Of a stretch of 64,000 nt of DNA, positions 42,597 through 51,377 are shown piece by piece; position 1 is the stretch's first letter; each line of letters opens with the position of its first letter. Source of the stretch: Methanoregula sp. UBA64 (GTDB lineage Archaea; Halobacteriota; Methanomicrobia; Methanomicrobiales; Methanospirillaceae). The stretch lies in the NCBI RefSeq assembly GCF_002502735.1, contig NZ_DAQC01000001.1, positions 1,185,212 through 1,249,211 on the forward strand, read 5' to 3'. The translations under genes and the position numbers were made by a program. The notes below the pieces were generated by a model. The model searched no databases. It was not told where the DNA came from and saw nothing but the letters and a program-made list of their open reading frames with translations.

Positions 42597-43508
42597 ATGA
42601 GCAAACCAGACGATGCCCTCTATAAGGAACTCCTCGATCACCAGCAGGACCTGCTGGTCAAGTTCAGCCCCGAGGGGCGTCTTTTGTTTGTAAACAGGGC
42701 CTACTGCGAGGCAATGGGGAAGACCGCCGAGGATCTTGTCGGAAGCGTGTTTATGCCGACGGATGACGAGCGTTACGCAGACGCCCTTGCAACAAAGATG
42801 ACAAGCCTCTTTCGCCCGCCGCATACCTGCATCGTGGAGCAGTGGATCAGTTCCCGGAAAGGGCCCCGGTGCATCAGCTGGTCGGCACGGTCGGTTGTTG
42901 ACAAAGACGGGAATGTCGCATCCATCGTTGCCTCAGGCCGCGATGTGACAGAATTAAAAAAAGCGCGCCGGACCACAACGCACCGCGACGAACACCTCAT
43001 GCTCCTTATCGAGAGCGGTACCCCGATGTATTACACGCACAGCCCCGAACACAACCTGCTGTACGTGAGCCCCCGAATCCGGGCCATGCTCGGCTATACC
43101 CCGGGGACCGGCAAACGGGCATGGACTGATTTTCTCACCGACCACCCCTTTAATGCACAAGGGCTCGAGCGAACCCTCAGGGCGATCGCTTCCGGCCGGC
43201 GCGAACCGCCGTACCGGCTCGAGATGGCAAAAAAGGATGGCGGCCGGATCTGGGTGGAAGTCGACGAGATCCCGGTGATAAAGAACGGGAAAACCATTGC
43301 AATTGCGGGCTCCCTGGTCGATGTGACCGCGAAGATGAAGGTGGAAGAGGGACTTGCTGAAGCCGAGATCCTCATCAAGGAGTATAAAGGACACAATGGC
43401 ACAGCCGATGAAAACGGTCCGCTGGCTGCGCTGAAATCCATCTTTGCCCCCAAAAAAGCCAAAAGCGACGAAGAACTCCCTTCGGAGTTCCCCGATGGCT
43501 TAAAGTAA
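42597..43508 (+). CDS. PAS-domain signalling protein without output domain
   Basis: 303 residues: a first PAS domain (about 10-120; LVKFSPEGRLLFVNRAYCEAMG) and a second PAS plus PAC (about 135-250; LLYVSPRIRAMLGY), then a short charged tail ending in APKKAKSDEE. No kinase, cyclase or DNA-binding part is present, so it probably passes a signal by protein contact. CGGAG lies 9 bases before the ATG. Confidence 0.8.
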   Translation: MSKPDDALYKELLDHQQDLLVKFSPEGRLLFVNRAYCEAMGKTAEDLVGSVFMPTDDERYADALATKMTSLFRPPHTCIVEQWISSRKGPRCISWSARSVVDKDGNVASIVASGRDVTELKKARRTTTHRDEHLMLLIESGTPMYYTHSPEHNLLYVSPRIRAMLGYTPGTGKRAWTDFLTDHPFNAQGLERTLRAIASGRREPPYRLEMAKKDGGRIWVEVDEIPVIKNGKTIAIAGSLVDVTAKMKVEEGLAEAEILIKEYKGHNGTADENGPLAALKSIFAPKKAKSDEELPSEFPDGLK

Positions 43509-43633
43509 TTTTTTTAATTGCCGGTAATTCCCGGCTACCTGCCCGCCGAGGACCCAGTGCCCCGGGACACTGGTTACTCCCCGGTGTTCCCGGCAGGGAA
43601 CCGGATATTCCCTCTTAAAAAAACAAAAAAGTC

Positions 43634-44752
43634 TTATTTCCCTTTCTTCACGCACTCTGCGATATAGGACCCGGCTTTTGACGTCCCCGCAGTCCCGCCG
43701 AGGTCTTTGGTGACAACGCCGTCCCTGATACTCTTTTCAATGGCAAGGACAACCGCCTCTGCTGCCTTGTGCTCGCCAAGGTGGTCAAGGAGGAGCGAGC
43801 CGGCCCAGATGGTTGCGATCGGGTCTGCAACGTCCATCCCTTTATACTTCGGCGCCGACCCGTGGATCGGCTCGAACATCGAGGTTCCCTTCGGGTTGAT
43901 ATTCCCGCCCGGGGCAAGCCCGAGGCCACCCTGGATCATGGCCCCGAGATCGGTGATGATGTCGCCGAACATGTTGGGCGTGACAACCACATCGAACCAC
44001 TCCGGGTTCTTGACAAACCACATCGTGACTGCATCGACGAAGTTGAAGTCGGTGGCAACCTTGGGGTACTTCTTTGCGGTCTCGTTGAAGACGTCCCGCC
44101 AGAGCCCGTACACATCGGAGAGTACGTTTGCCTTGTCGACCGAGGTAAGCTTTTTGCGGCGCTGCATGGCAAGGTCAAAGGCATAAGTCTGGACCCGGCG
44201 CGATCCTTCCTTTGTCACGACGCCGATCTGGTACGCAAGTTCCTCGGCATCGGTCTCGATATCGAGCCCGAACTTCACGTTGTAGAGGTCGCGGACAACA
44301 GAGAGTTCGGTCTTCTGGTGCTTTTTGAACCGGGAGCCGATACCCACATAGAAGTCCTCGGTATTCTCCCGCACCACGACAAAATCGATGTCCTTTGAGG
44401 TCTTGTTTGCAAGCGGCGTCTCGACCCCTTCGAGGAGCCGGATAGGCCGGAGGTTCACGTACTGGTCGAACGAGAACCGGAGGGCAAGGAGGATCCCTTT
44501 CTCAAGGATGCCCGGGGCTACCCGGGGGTCCCCGATGGCACCGAAGTAAATGGCCTTGAATTTCTTAAGCTCTGCAAGGTCGTTTTCGGTTAAAAGCTCC
44601 TTTGTCCTTAAGTAACGGTCCGCCCCGATATCGAAATCCGTCCATTCGATATCGAAGTTATACCGTTCCCCTGCTGCTTCGAGTACTTTCTTTCCTTCGG
44701 CCACGATCTCCGGGCCGATCCCGTCCCCGCCTATTGCTGCGACTTTGTACAT
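43634..44752 (-). CDS. leuB: 3-isopropylmalate dehydrogenase
   Basis: 372 residues of the isocitrate/isopropylmalate dehydrogenase family: GGDGIGPEIVAEG at the start, substrate arginines in LRFSFDQYVNLRPIRLL, metal-binding Asp in FNFVDAVTMWFVKNP and NMFGDIITDLGAMIQGG, and the NAD loop EPIHGSAPKYKG. Third leucine-pathway gene in the operon leuC-leuD-leuB; its start overlaps leuD by 22 bases. In methanogens a close paralogue (AksF) serves coenzyme B synthesis, so that role cannot be excluded. Confidence 0.9.
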   Translation of the reverse strand: MYKVAAIGGDGIGPEIVAEGKKVLEAAGERYNFDIEWTDFDIGADRYLRTKELLTENDLAELKKFKAIYFGAIGDPRVAPGILEKGILLALRFSFDQYVNLRPIRLLEGVETPLANKTSKDIDFVVVRENTEDFYVGIGSRFKKHQKTELSVVRDLYNVKFGLDIETDAEELAYQIGVVTKEGSRRVQTYAFDLAMQRRKKLTSVDKANVLSDVYGLWRDVFNETAKKYPKVATDFNFVDAVTMWFVKNPEWFDVVVTPNMFGDIITDLGAMIQGGLGLAPGGNINPKGTSMFEPIHGSAPKYKGMDVADPIATIWAGSLLLDHLGEHKAAEAVVLAIEKSIRDGVVTKDLGGTAGTSKAGSYIAECVKKGK

Positions 44753-45300
44753 CCCGGCACCTCCTTTAACCCTTTCGCGTATTCGACAAGTCCCCCGGCA
44801 TCGGCAATCTTCTGCATAAAGGGAGGCACCGGCTCAATGGCCAGTTTCTTTCCTCCGGCCTCCACGTATCCCTCCTTCAGGTGAAGGGTGACGTTCGCAC
44901 CGTCGGCGATGGTATTGGCTTTCGGGCAGACCACCGGAAGGACCCCGGTGTTGATGGAGTTCCTGAAGAAGATCCGGGCAAACGACTGCGCCAGCACCAC
45001 GTGTATTCCGCTCCCGATAAGGGCGAGCGGGGCATGTTCCCGCGACGAACCGCACCCGAAGTTCTTCCCGCCGACCACCACGTCGCCGGCCTTTACCTTC
45101 TTTGCAAACTCGTCCCGGGTCCCCTCAAAGGCGTGTCTGGAGAGTTCTTCCGGGGTGTTGAGCACCAGGAACCGTCCCGGGATGATCGCATCGGTGTCGA
45201 TATTATCGCCGAACTTCCAGGCCCTTCCTCCGGTTGCCACGGGAGTTTTTGCCTGTTTTGCACCCTTACCCTTTACCGCTGCTGCTTTCTTTGCTGCCAT
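44731..45300 (-). CDS. leuD: 3-isopropylmalate dehydratase small subunit
   Basis: 189 residues, about 20 longer than usual because of a Lys/Ala-rich N-terminus. Core motifs: WKFGDNIDTDAIIPGRFL near residue 30 and the substrate loop GGKNFGCGSSREHAPLAL near 80. Works with the large subunit on the adjacent gene, 3 bases upstream in the operon. Could alternatively be the homoaconitase small subunit. Confidence 0.92.
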   Translation of the reverse strand: MAAKKAAAVKGKGAKQAKTPVATGGRAWKFGDNIDTDAIIPGRFLVLNTPEELSRHAFEGTRDEFAKKVKAGDVVVGGKNFGCGSSREHAPLALIGSGIHVVLAQSFARIFFRNSINTGVLPVVCPKANTIADGANVTLHLKEGYVEAGGKKLAIEPVPPFMQKIADAGGLVEYAKGLKEVPGCTKSQQ

Positions 45301-45303
45301 TGC

Positions 45304-46554
45304 TCACACCTCCCTCGGGTCGGCGATCTCGCCCTTGATCGCGCTTGCCGCTGCCGTTGCGGGCGAACAGAGGTATACCTTCCCTTCTGTACTCCCCTGC
45401 CGGCCCTTGAAGTTCCGGTTCGATGTGGAGAGCGAGACCTCGCCCGGCGCAATCAGGCCAAACGACCCGCCCATGCAGGGCCCGCAGCAGGGCGCTTCCA
45501 CGAGCGCTCCTGCCTTCACGAACTTTTCTACCAGCCCGTGTTCGAGCGCTTTGAGGTATTCGTCCCGGGATGCAGGGATGACGAGCACCCGGACCTTCGG
45601 GGAAAACTTCTTCTTGCCCAGCACCTCTGCCGCCTCTGCAAGATCCTCGTACCTGCCGTTCGTGCACGAACCGATGAAGACCTGGTCGATGTGGGTTCCC
45701 TCGACTTTACCCACCGGTACACCCGTGTCCACATTGTGAGGGATGGCGACCTGTGGTTCGAGATCGGAGACATTATAGGTCCGCTTCTCCGCGTACTTCG
45801 CATCGGCGTCGCTTGCGAGTGCGAACGGCTTCATCTTCCGCCTGCCCTTCATATACTCCCACGTTATCTTGTCGGGAGGAACGATCCCGGCCTTTGCGCC
45901 CATCTCGATAGCCATGTTGCAGCAGGTCATTCGCCCAGGCATGTCCATCTTTTCCATGGTTTTCCCGGTAAACTCGATCGCCTGGTAGGTAGCCCCGTCG
46001 GCCCCGATATCTGCCGCTATCGCGAGGATCAGGTCTTTTGCCCCGACACGTCTGGAAAATTTCCCCGAGACCTCGGCCCGGATCGTCTGGGGCACCTTGA
46101 AGTACAGGGCCCCGAACTTGAGCGCAAAGCCCATGTCGGTCGACCCGATCCCGGTCGCAAAGGCCCCGGCCGCACCGTACATGCAGGTGTGGGAGTCTGC
46201 CCCGACCACGATCTCGCCAGGCGCTGCCCTCCCTTTTTCGAGCACCACCTGGTGACAGACCCCTTCGTTGATATCGTAGTTGTAGATCCCCTGTTCTTTC
46301 GCAAACTTCCGCATGAACACATGGTTCTGTGCCGCTTCGAGGGAATCCGCCGGGATCTGGTGGTCAAAGAGCATGATCACACGTTTCGGATCGAAGACGT
46401 GTTTCCCGCCCATCTCGGAGAACTTCCGGATGGCAAGCGGGCCGGTAATATCGTGAATCATGGCCCCGTCAATGGGTGCCATGACCACTTCGCCTGCCCT
46501 GATATCGCTGCCGCATTTCCGTGAGAAGATCTTCTCGACGATAGTTGCTCCCAT
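45304..46554 (-). CDS. leuC: 3-isopropylmalate dehydratase large subunit
   Basis: 416 residues, aconitase fold with one [4Fe-4S] cluster; cluster cysteines in IGSCTNGRYEDL and APCCGPCMGG near residues 300-370, with VVGADSHTCMYGA near 140. Together with the small subunit it isomerises isopropylmalate. First gene of leuC-leuD-leuB; a 156-base gap separates it from the divergent SIMPL gene. Homoaconitase (AksD) is the close alternative in methanogens. Confidence 0.92.
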   Translation of the reverse strand: MGATIVEKIFSRKCGSDIRAGEVVMAPIDGAMIHDITGPLAIRKFSEMGGKHVFDPKRVIMLFDHQIPADSLEAAQNHVFMRKFAKEQGIYNYDINEGVCHQVVLEKGRAAPGEIVVGADSHTCMYGAAGAFATGIGSTDMGFALKFGALYFKVPQTIRAEVSGKFSRRVGAKDLILAIAADIGADGATYQAIEFTGKTMEKMDMPGRMTCCNMAIEMGAKAGIVPPDKITWEYMKGRRKMKPFALASDADAKYAEKRTYNVSDLEPQVAIPHNVDTGVPVGKVEGTHIDQVFIGSCTNGRYEDLAEAAEVLGKKKFSPKVRVLVIPASRDEYLKALEHGLVEKFVKAGALVEAPCCGPCMGGSFGLIAPGEVSLSTSNRNFKGRQGSTEGKVYLCSPATAAASAIKGEIADPREV

Positions 46555-46709
46555 GCTCTATCGCCTGTACTATACTCTCTGCCGGCTCATGTAGTTTGGG
46601 GGAGATCAATCCGGGGCCGTTTCCTTTCGGATTTTTGATAATTACGAATAATTTCGCAGTCAAAGCAATCTTTAATCTGCCCGGTCTCCAACTATGAGCC
46701 TGATAAACC

Positions 46710-47435
46710 ATGCAAAAAACAAGAATTGCGGTATGTGCCCTGGTGCTCTTCGCCATGGCAATGATCGGCTGCGTGGCCGCAGCTGACACCCCCGATCACG
46801 TTATCACGGTAAGCGGGTCCGGTACCGTTATGGGAACCCCCGACCGGGTTACGATCAGTTTCTCGGTCCAGACGGAAAACTCCGATGTCAAGCTTGCGCA
46901 GTCCAGTAACTCCCTTGCCATGAACAATGTCGTGGATGCCCTCGCGGCAGCCGGCGTACCCCGGGACCAGATGAAGACCACCGACTACTCCATCACGCCG
47001 GTGTACCAGGACGACAAGGGGGTTTTCAGCTCGAAGGTCAAGACCTACCAGGTAACAAACACCCTGCGGGTCACCTTAAAGGACACCAACCAGACCGGCC
47101 AGATCATCGACACTGCGGTGAACGCCGGTGCCAACCAGGTGGACTCGATCCAGTTCATGCTCTCCGATGCCCAGGCCCAGGTGCTCCGTAACCAGGCCCT
47201 TAGTAAGGCAGTAACAAACGCTCGTGCCGATGCGGACACGGTTGCTTCCGCGCTCAATGTGACGATCACCGGGACAAACACGGCCGATATCGCCCAGTCG
47301 TACACCCCGGTTGCCTACAGCCAGTACAACCAGGCAATGGACGCTGCAGGCGCCAAAATGGCAGCAGCGACACCCATCCAGTCCGGCAGCATCACGGTCA
47401 CGGCCCAGGTAACGGTTACCTACAACATCCGCTGA
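46710..47435 (+). CDS. SIMPL/DUF541 family secreted protein
   Basis: 241 residues with a signal peptide (VCALVLFAMAMIGCVAAAD, possibly lipobox Cys) and one SIMPL (DUF541) domain: ITVSGSGTVMGTPDRVTISFSV, a long helical insert region, then SGSITVTAQVTVTYNIR at the end. Periplasm-side protein; relatives have been tied to oxidative stress and envelope functions without a clear biochemical role. Confidence 0.85.
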   Translation: MQKTRIAVCALVLFAMAMIGCVAAADTPDHVITVSGSGTVMGTPDRVTISFSVQTENSDVKLAQSSNSLAMNNVVDALAAAGVPRDQMKTTDYSITPVYQDDKGVFSSKVKTYQVTNTLRVTLKDTNQTGQIIDTAVNAGANQVDSIQFMLSDAQAQVLRNQALSKAVTNARADADTVASALNVTITGTNTADIAQSYTPVAYSQYNQAMDAAGAKMAAATPIQSGSITVTAQVTVTYNIR

Positions 47436-47554
47436 TCGCATCCGGCAGGAACCCCGTACTTTTTTCCAAACTTTTTTAGCCGATCAGCGTGTGATCATTT
47501 CTTAATCCGGCAGACACTCTATTCCGGCATATCCGGATCCATATCCAAGCATCG

Positions 47555-47563
47555 AATATAAAA
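47555..47563 (+). promoter_or_regulatory. TATA box of the nusA-hisE operon
   Basis: AATATAAAAAA about 40 bases before the ATG at 47600. Confidence 0.45.
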
Positions 47564-47599
47564 AAATCAAACTGCGGATACCATAGGATTGATTTTAAA

Positions 47600-48055
47600 A
47601 TGGAGCGCAATATCGGTTTTAAGGAGCGAAGGTACATCGAAGAGCTCCGGATCCTCACCCGTTCGACCGCACTGGACTGCGTGATCGACGACCGGTTCGA
47701 CCGGGTGATCTACGTGATCCGGCAGGGAGACATGGGCCTTGCCATCGGGAAAAAGGGCGAGAACATAAAACGGCTCCAGAACGTGCTGGGCCGGCGCATC
47801 GAGATGGTGGAATACGCCGAGGATCCGGTGGCGTTTATCACCAACATCTTCAAGCCGGCCGAGGTCACGGGGGTCGAGCGGGGCGCAGATGGCGGCCCGG
47901 TCAATGTTCTGGTGAACAAGAAAAGCGATCTCGGGATTGCAATCGGCAAAGCCGGGTGCAATATCGAAAAGGCGCGCATCCTCTGCCGCCGGTTCTGCGC
48001 CATCGAGATCGGGGAAGTCCTCTTACAAGAGGCACCACAGGAGGAGACAGCATGA
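47600..48055 (+). CDS. nusA: Archaeal NusA-like transcription factor
   Basis: 151 residues with two KH RNA-binding domains: GDMGLAIGKKGENIKRLQ near residue 50 and SDLGIAIGKAGCNIEKAR near 115. Archaeal NusA consists only of these KH domains. It is thought to act in transcription elongation/termination and rRNA handling. Its end overlaps hisE by 4 bases. Confidence 0.93.
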   Translation: MERNIGFKERRYIEELRILTRSTALDCVIDDRFDRVIYVIRQGDMGLAIGKKGENIKRLQNVLGRRIEMVEYAEDPVAFITNIFKPAEVTGVERGADGGPVNVLVNKKSDLGIAIGKAGCNIEKARILCRRFCAIEIGEVLLQEAPQEETA

Positions 48056-48366
48056 GCGCGACAGGAAAAGAACCGGTTGACCCGGCAGTGATCCGCGAAC
48101 TCTGGGAGGTCATCTGCGACCGGGCCGACCACCCGGGCGAGGCCTCGTACACGAGCCGCCTGTTACGGGACCCAAAAGGGATCGACAAGGTGCTTGAAAA
48201 GGTGGGCGAGGAATCAAACGAGTTTGTCATTGCAGTGAAAAACGGCGTGCCGCAGCGGACAACCGAGGAAGCGGCAGACCTCCTCTTCCACCTGCTTGTG
48301 GCACTCAAAGCCGCAGACATCGACCTTGCCGATGTGATCCACGAACTGGAACACCGGCGAAAATAA
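48052..48366 (+). CDS. hisE: Phosphoribosyl-ATP pyrophosphohydrolase
   Basis: 104 residues from the ATG overlapping the nusA stop (ATGA). MazG-like fold: SYTSRLLRDPKGIDKVLEKV then EEATDxx-type helix EAADLLFHLLVAL with the metal-binding E/D residues. It removes pyrophosphate from phosphoribosyl-ATP in histidine synthesis. The upstream open frame is out of the conserved region and I discounted it. Confidence 0.93.
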   Translation: MSATGKEPVDPAVIRELWEVICDRADHPGEASYTSRLLRDPKGIDKVLEKVGEESNEFVIAVKNGVPQRTTEEAADLLFHLLVALKAADIDLADVIHELEHRRK

Positions 48367-48376
48367 GGCAGATCCC

Positions 48377-48829
48377 TCAGCTGCAGAGAAACGTGGAGAG
48401 ATCGACCATATCGGCGACCGTATCTCCCGTTTCCGCGGCTGCAAGCACCTCTTCGGTAACGGAGATCGGGGCGTGTGCGCGGAGCGCCACCGCGATCCCG
48501 TCGCTCGGCCGGCAGTCGAGGCTCTCGTCTTTTCCATCTCTTGATAAATCCAGCTGCGCGTAATAGACATTGTCTTCCAGGCTGTCGATCCGGAGCCCTT
48601 TTACCGCGATCCCGTAGCGTTCCAGGGCACAAAGGAGCAGGTCGTGGGCCTGGGGCCGGGGCAGCACTTCGCCGTTCTGGGCGCTGTTGATCGATACCGC
48701 CTCCCAGAGGCCGACAAAGATCGGGAGCTGGCGGCCCGCCCCGTCCGCCAGTATCACGGCAGGGACGGTGGCAGCATTGCTCATCACGACAAAAACCCCT
48801 TTTACCTCGCACCTTACCGGTTCTGCCAT
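48377..48829 (-). CDS. DUF151 (bifunctional nuclease-like) protein
   Basis: 150 residues. LPIFVGLWEAVSINSA and the strand RPSDGIAVALRAHAPI are typical of the DUF151/bifunctional nuclease fold; plant and bacterial relatives act on DNA and RNA. Single gene convergent with hisE. Confidence 0.85.
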   Translation of the reverse strand: MAEPVRCEVKGVFVVMSNAATVPAVILADGAGRQLPIFVGLWEAVSINSAQNGEVLPRPQAHDLLLCALERYGIAVKGLRIDSLEDNVYYAQLDLSRDGKDESLDCRPSDGIAVALRAHAPISVTEEVLAAAETGDTVADMVDLSTFLCS

Positions 48830-48908
48830 GTCCGTTCAGGAGACAGTAGACGCCTGCGGGGATAAGCGTTGAGGTACCGGGTTTTGGTTTTTAAAAAAAA
48901 AGGACCGG

Positions 48909-49931
48909 TTACGGTTTTGCGGATTCGCGCCGTACGATGATAAGGCTCGACATGACCCCGAGCGCGATATTGAAGTAATAGAGCACGACCCGCCAGAGGA
49001 CGACAAAGACCCCGACGATGGCTGACGGGAGGAACAGGGCATACATCGAGGTTGCACCGACTTCTGCAATCCCCGAGCTGCCCGGGGTTAAGGGGAGCAT
49101 CATTAAGATCGCGAGGATGAGCTGGATCACAAACGACTCAAAGAAGAGCGGGGGCTGGCCGAGGCCCATGAGGATCAGGGACGCCGTGACAATCTCGGAG
49201 ACCCAGTAGAGCAGGGTAAAGACCATACCCCAGGCAAGACCGCCTTTTGCGGTCCTGACGAACTTGAGCACCGCGGCGTGGAAATTTGCAATCTCTTTTT
49301 CAATGCGTTCGAGGAGTGCCGTAACCTTGGCCGGCTCCCACTTGCGGGTAAAGAACCGGGCGGCCTTGTCTGCCATCCGCTTCATGACATCGGGCCTCCG
49401 GATGGCAAGGTAGAAGAGGACGAGGCAGCCTGCCACGAAGATCCACGTGATAAAGACCATTACTTCCGAGATCGCCCCGAGGCTCTTCCACTGCTCGGTG
49501 AGGGCAAACATCGCAAACGCGGCAAGACCGGCAAGGGCAACCCCGTCCAGCACCCGCTCCATGAGCACGATCGCGGTTGCATCGCCAAGCGGGACCTTTG
49601 CCTTGTAGAGTTCGTGCACCCGGACCGGTTCCCCGCCGGCCTGGGCCGGGGTGACCGCTGCGGCAAGGAGGTTTGCAAAAACGAGGTTTAAGGAATAGAA
49701 GAACTTGATCGGGTAGCCAAGCGATCCGGACATCTTCTTCACCCGCATCGCCCAGAAGCACATGGTCAGGATATGGGTGAGGAACGCAAGGAGCAAAAAC
49801 CAGGGGTTGACTTTTTTGAGGTACTGGATCGTGTTTGCGTTGATGGTGAAGAACAGGATGATGACAAGAACCACGAGCGAGAATGCAACGGATATGTACA
49901 GCCATTTCCTCTGCGATCGTTCCATTGCCAC
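48909..49931 (-). CDS. Flippase-like / lysylphosphatidylglycerol synthase-type membrane protein
   Basis: 340 residues, about eight membrane helices (UPF0104/LPG-synthase TM family): AAAVTPAQAGGEPVRVHELYKAK near residue 93, LMERVLDGVAL near 125, LPLTPGSSGIAEVG near 275. The family moves or modifies lipids at the inner face; some archaeal members lie near glycosylation genes. Role here unclear. Confidence 0.85.
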   Translation of the reverse strand: MAMERSQRKWLYISVAFSLVVLVIILFFTINANTIQYLKKVNPWFLLLAFLTHILTMCFWAMRVKKMSGSLGYPIKFFYSLNLVFANLLAAAVTPAQAGGEPVRVHELYKAKVPLGDATAIVLMERVLDGVALAGLAAFAMFALTEQWKSLGAISEVMVFITWIFVAGCLVLFYLAIRRPDVMKRMADKAARFFTRKWEPAKVTALLERIEKEIANFHAAVLKFVRTAKGGLAWGMVFTLLYWVSEIVTASLILMGLGQPPLFFESFVIQLILAILMMLPLTPGSSGIAEVGATSMYALFLPSAIVGVFVVLWRVVLYYFNIALGVMSSLIIVRRESAKP

Positions 49932-50028
49932 ACCCCGTCGTCCAGGCTTTAGCCTGCTTATCCTACAAGATTGGGAGGGCTAGTATAAACAATTTTACCG
50001 GAACGGTGGTTATACCGCTCTGACCTTT

Positions 50029-50607
50029 TTAGATCGTGAAGATCTCGCGGTTGGCAGTGACGGCAAACAGGCCCGCACGCACGCCGGCATCGATCCACCC
50101 GTGCCCGTAGCTGAACGAGGCAAGGGCCTCCTCCCGTTCACCCCGTGCAACGAGGAAACTGCCGTGGCGGGCATAGCAGGTGCCGGCGCAGAGGACCCGG
50201 TCTGCAAAGGCGCCGGCTGCGGTCTCCTTATCCGGTGCCCGCGCTACCGAAGAACAGGCAGTATCGAGCAGCCGGAGGTACCGTCCTGTCTTCTCGGTAA
50301 GCCGGCCGGTAAGGGACGGCGGGATCTTCTCGGTCGGAGCGGTAAACGGGCAGGCCGACTGCTCCCCCGCATGGGCAAGCAGGCCGTATGCCATCCCGAA
50401 GTGGAGCCAGCCAAACCCGTAATAGTACGAGGCAAGGGCATTGATGGGATCGCCTTTTTGTGCAAACACTGCCCCGTCATCCGCATAGGCCTGAACCATC
50501 CCCTTGATCGTAGCCCCCAGCGCCCCGAGCGGAGTGTCCTTTGGCGGCACGATGGCCGAACCGCTCAGCCCGGCCTTTAAGAGCGTCCCGCACTCCCCGA
50601 TCAGCAT
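50029..50607 (-). CDS. DUF357 family protein with an internal repeat
   Basis: 192 residues from the ATG at 50607, which overlaps the dph5 stop. Two similar segments are visible: INALASYYYGFGWLHFGMAY near residue 55 and EEALASFSYGHGWIDAGVRA near 159, each in a helix pair, so the protein contains two DUF357-type units where most family members have one. Function unknown. Last gene of the KaiC-like/dph5 operon. Confidence 0.75.
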   Translation of the reverse strand: MLIGECGTLLKAGLSGSAIVPPKDTPLGALGATIKGMVQAYADDGAVFAQKGDPINALASYYYGFGWLHFGMAYGLLAHAGEQSACPFTAPTEKIPPSLTGRLTEKTGRYLRLLDTACSSVARAPDKETAAGAFADRVLCAGTCYARHGSFLVARGEREEALASFSYGHGWIDAGVRAGLFAVTANREIFTI

Positions 50608-51353
50608 AGGCCGGCAAACCTCTCCAGGTACTGCCGCTCCATGTCGTGCAGTTCCCCGGGAACGATGAGGATATGCAGAGGCGGGCCGAAATCTGTTTTT
50701 GCAATCGTACCGGCAGGGCCGGCCCTGACAACAGGGCTTGCGGACCCGGCCCGGGCAATCCCCACGTAGAGCGGGATGGTTACCCCTTTTCTCTCTGCCA
50801 TTCCTTCGAGCAGGCCGACCGCTTCGTTGACGGTCATGTACCGGGTATCCTGGATATCGAGGTACACCAGCGTGTGCAGCCGCTGGCCCTGGTTCTCGCA
50901 GATCACGTCGAGCGGCGAGGTCGGGTTCCAGTGGGCTTGAGGGAACGGCACCGAACAGGACTTCCCGAACCGGTAGTTCTGGAGCCCCGATAACCCGCAG
51001 ACCGCGCTCACGATCGAGGCGCCGTGGACGATGGCCGTCGGGATGCCCCGTTCCGCTGCCCGGATCCGGAGATCGGCATGGGTTGTCGAGACCATCGGGT
51101 CGCCGGCACATAAAAAGACGGCGTTCCCGTGTGCAGCGCAGTCGAGCAGCTCGCCCGGGTGCTGCTCCACATCGGCACGCATGAGCACGCGGACCGGATG
51201 CCCGTAGAATGCTTCGAGCTCTTCTTTTGCCGTTCCCATGAGCTTTGACGTGTAGCCTTCGAGAAAGACCACGTCCGCACTGCGGATGATACGCAGGCCC
51301 TTCTCCGAAACGTCTTCCTTGTCGAACAGGCCAAGGCCGATAAAGGTGAGCAT
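50601..51353 (-). CDS. dph5: Diphthine synthase
   Basis: 250 residues, tetrapyrrole-methylase fold: LTFIGLGLFDKEDVSEKGL at the start, FLCAGDPMVSTTHADLRI near residue 92, NYRFGKSCSVPFP near 125. It methylates the precursor of diphthamide on elongation factor 2. Lies 24 bases after the KaiC-like/GTPase fusion gene. Confidence 0.95.
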   Translation of the reverse strand: MLTFIGLGLFDKEDVSEKGLRIIRSADVVFLEGYTSKLMGTAKEELEAFYGHPVRVLMRADVEQHPGELLDCAAHGNAVFLCAGDPMVSTTHADLRIRAAERGIPTAIVHGASIVSAVCGLSGLQNYRFGKSCSVPFPQAHWNPTSPLDVICENQGQRLHTLVYLDIQDTRYMTVNEAVGLLEGMAERKGVTIPLYVGIARAGSASPVVRAGPAGTIAKTDFGPPLHILIVPGELHDMERQYLERFAGLC

Positions 51354-51377
51354 TGCGGTTGTCTCCCTCGTGAGCGG

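Noticed and set aside
44881..46524. A 547-residue open frame antisense to leuC-leuD
   Set aside because: Both genes beneath it are certain; the frame has only compositional bias.
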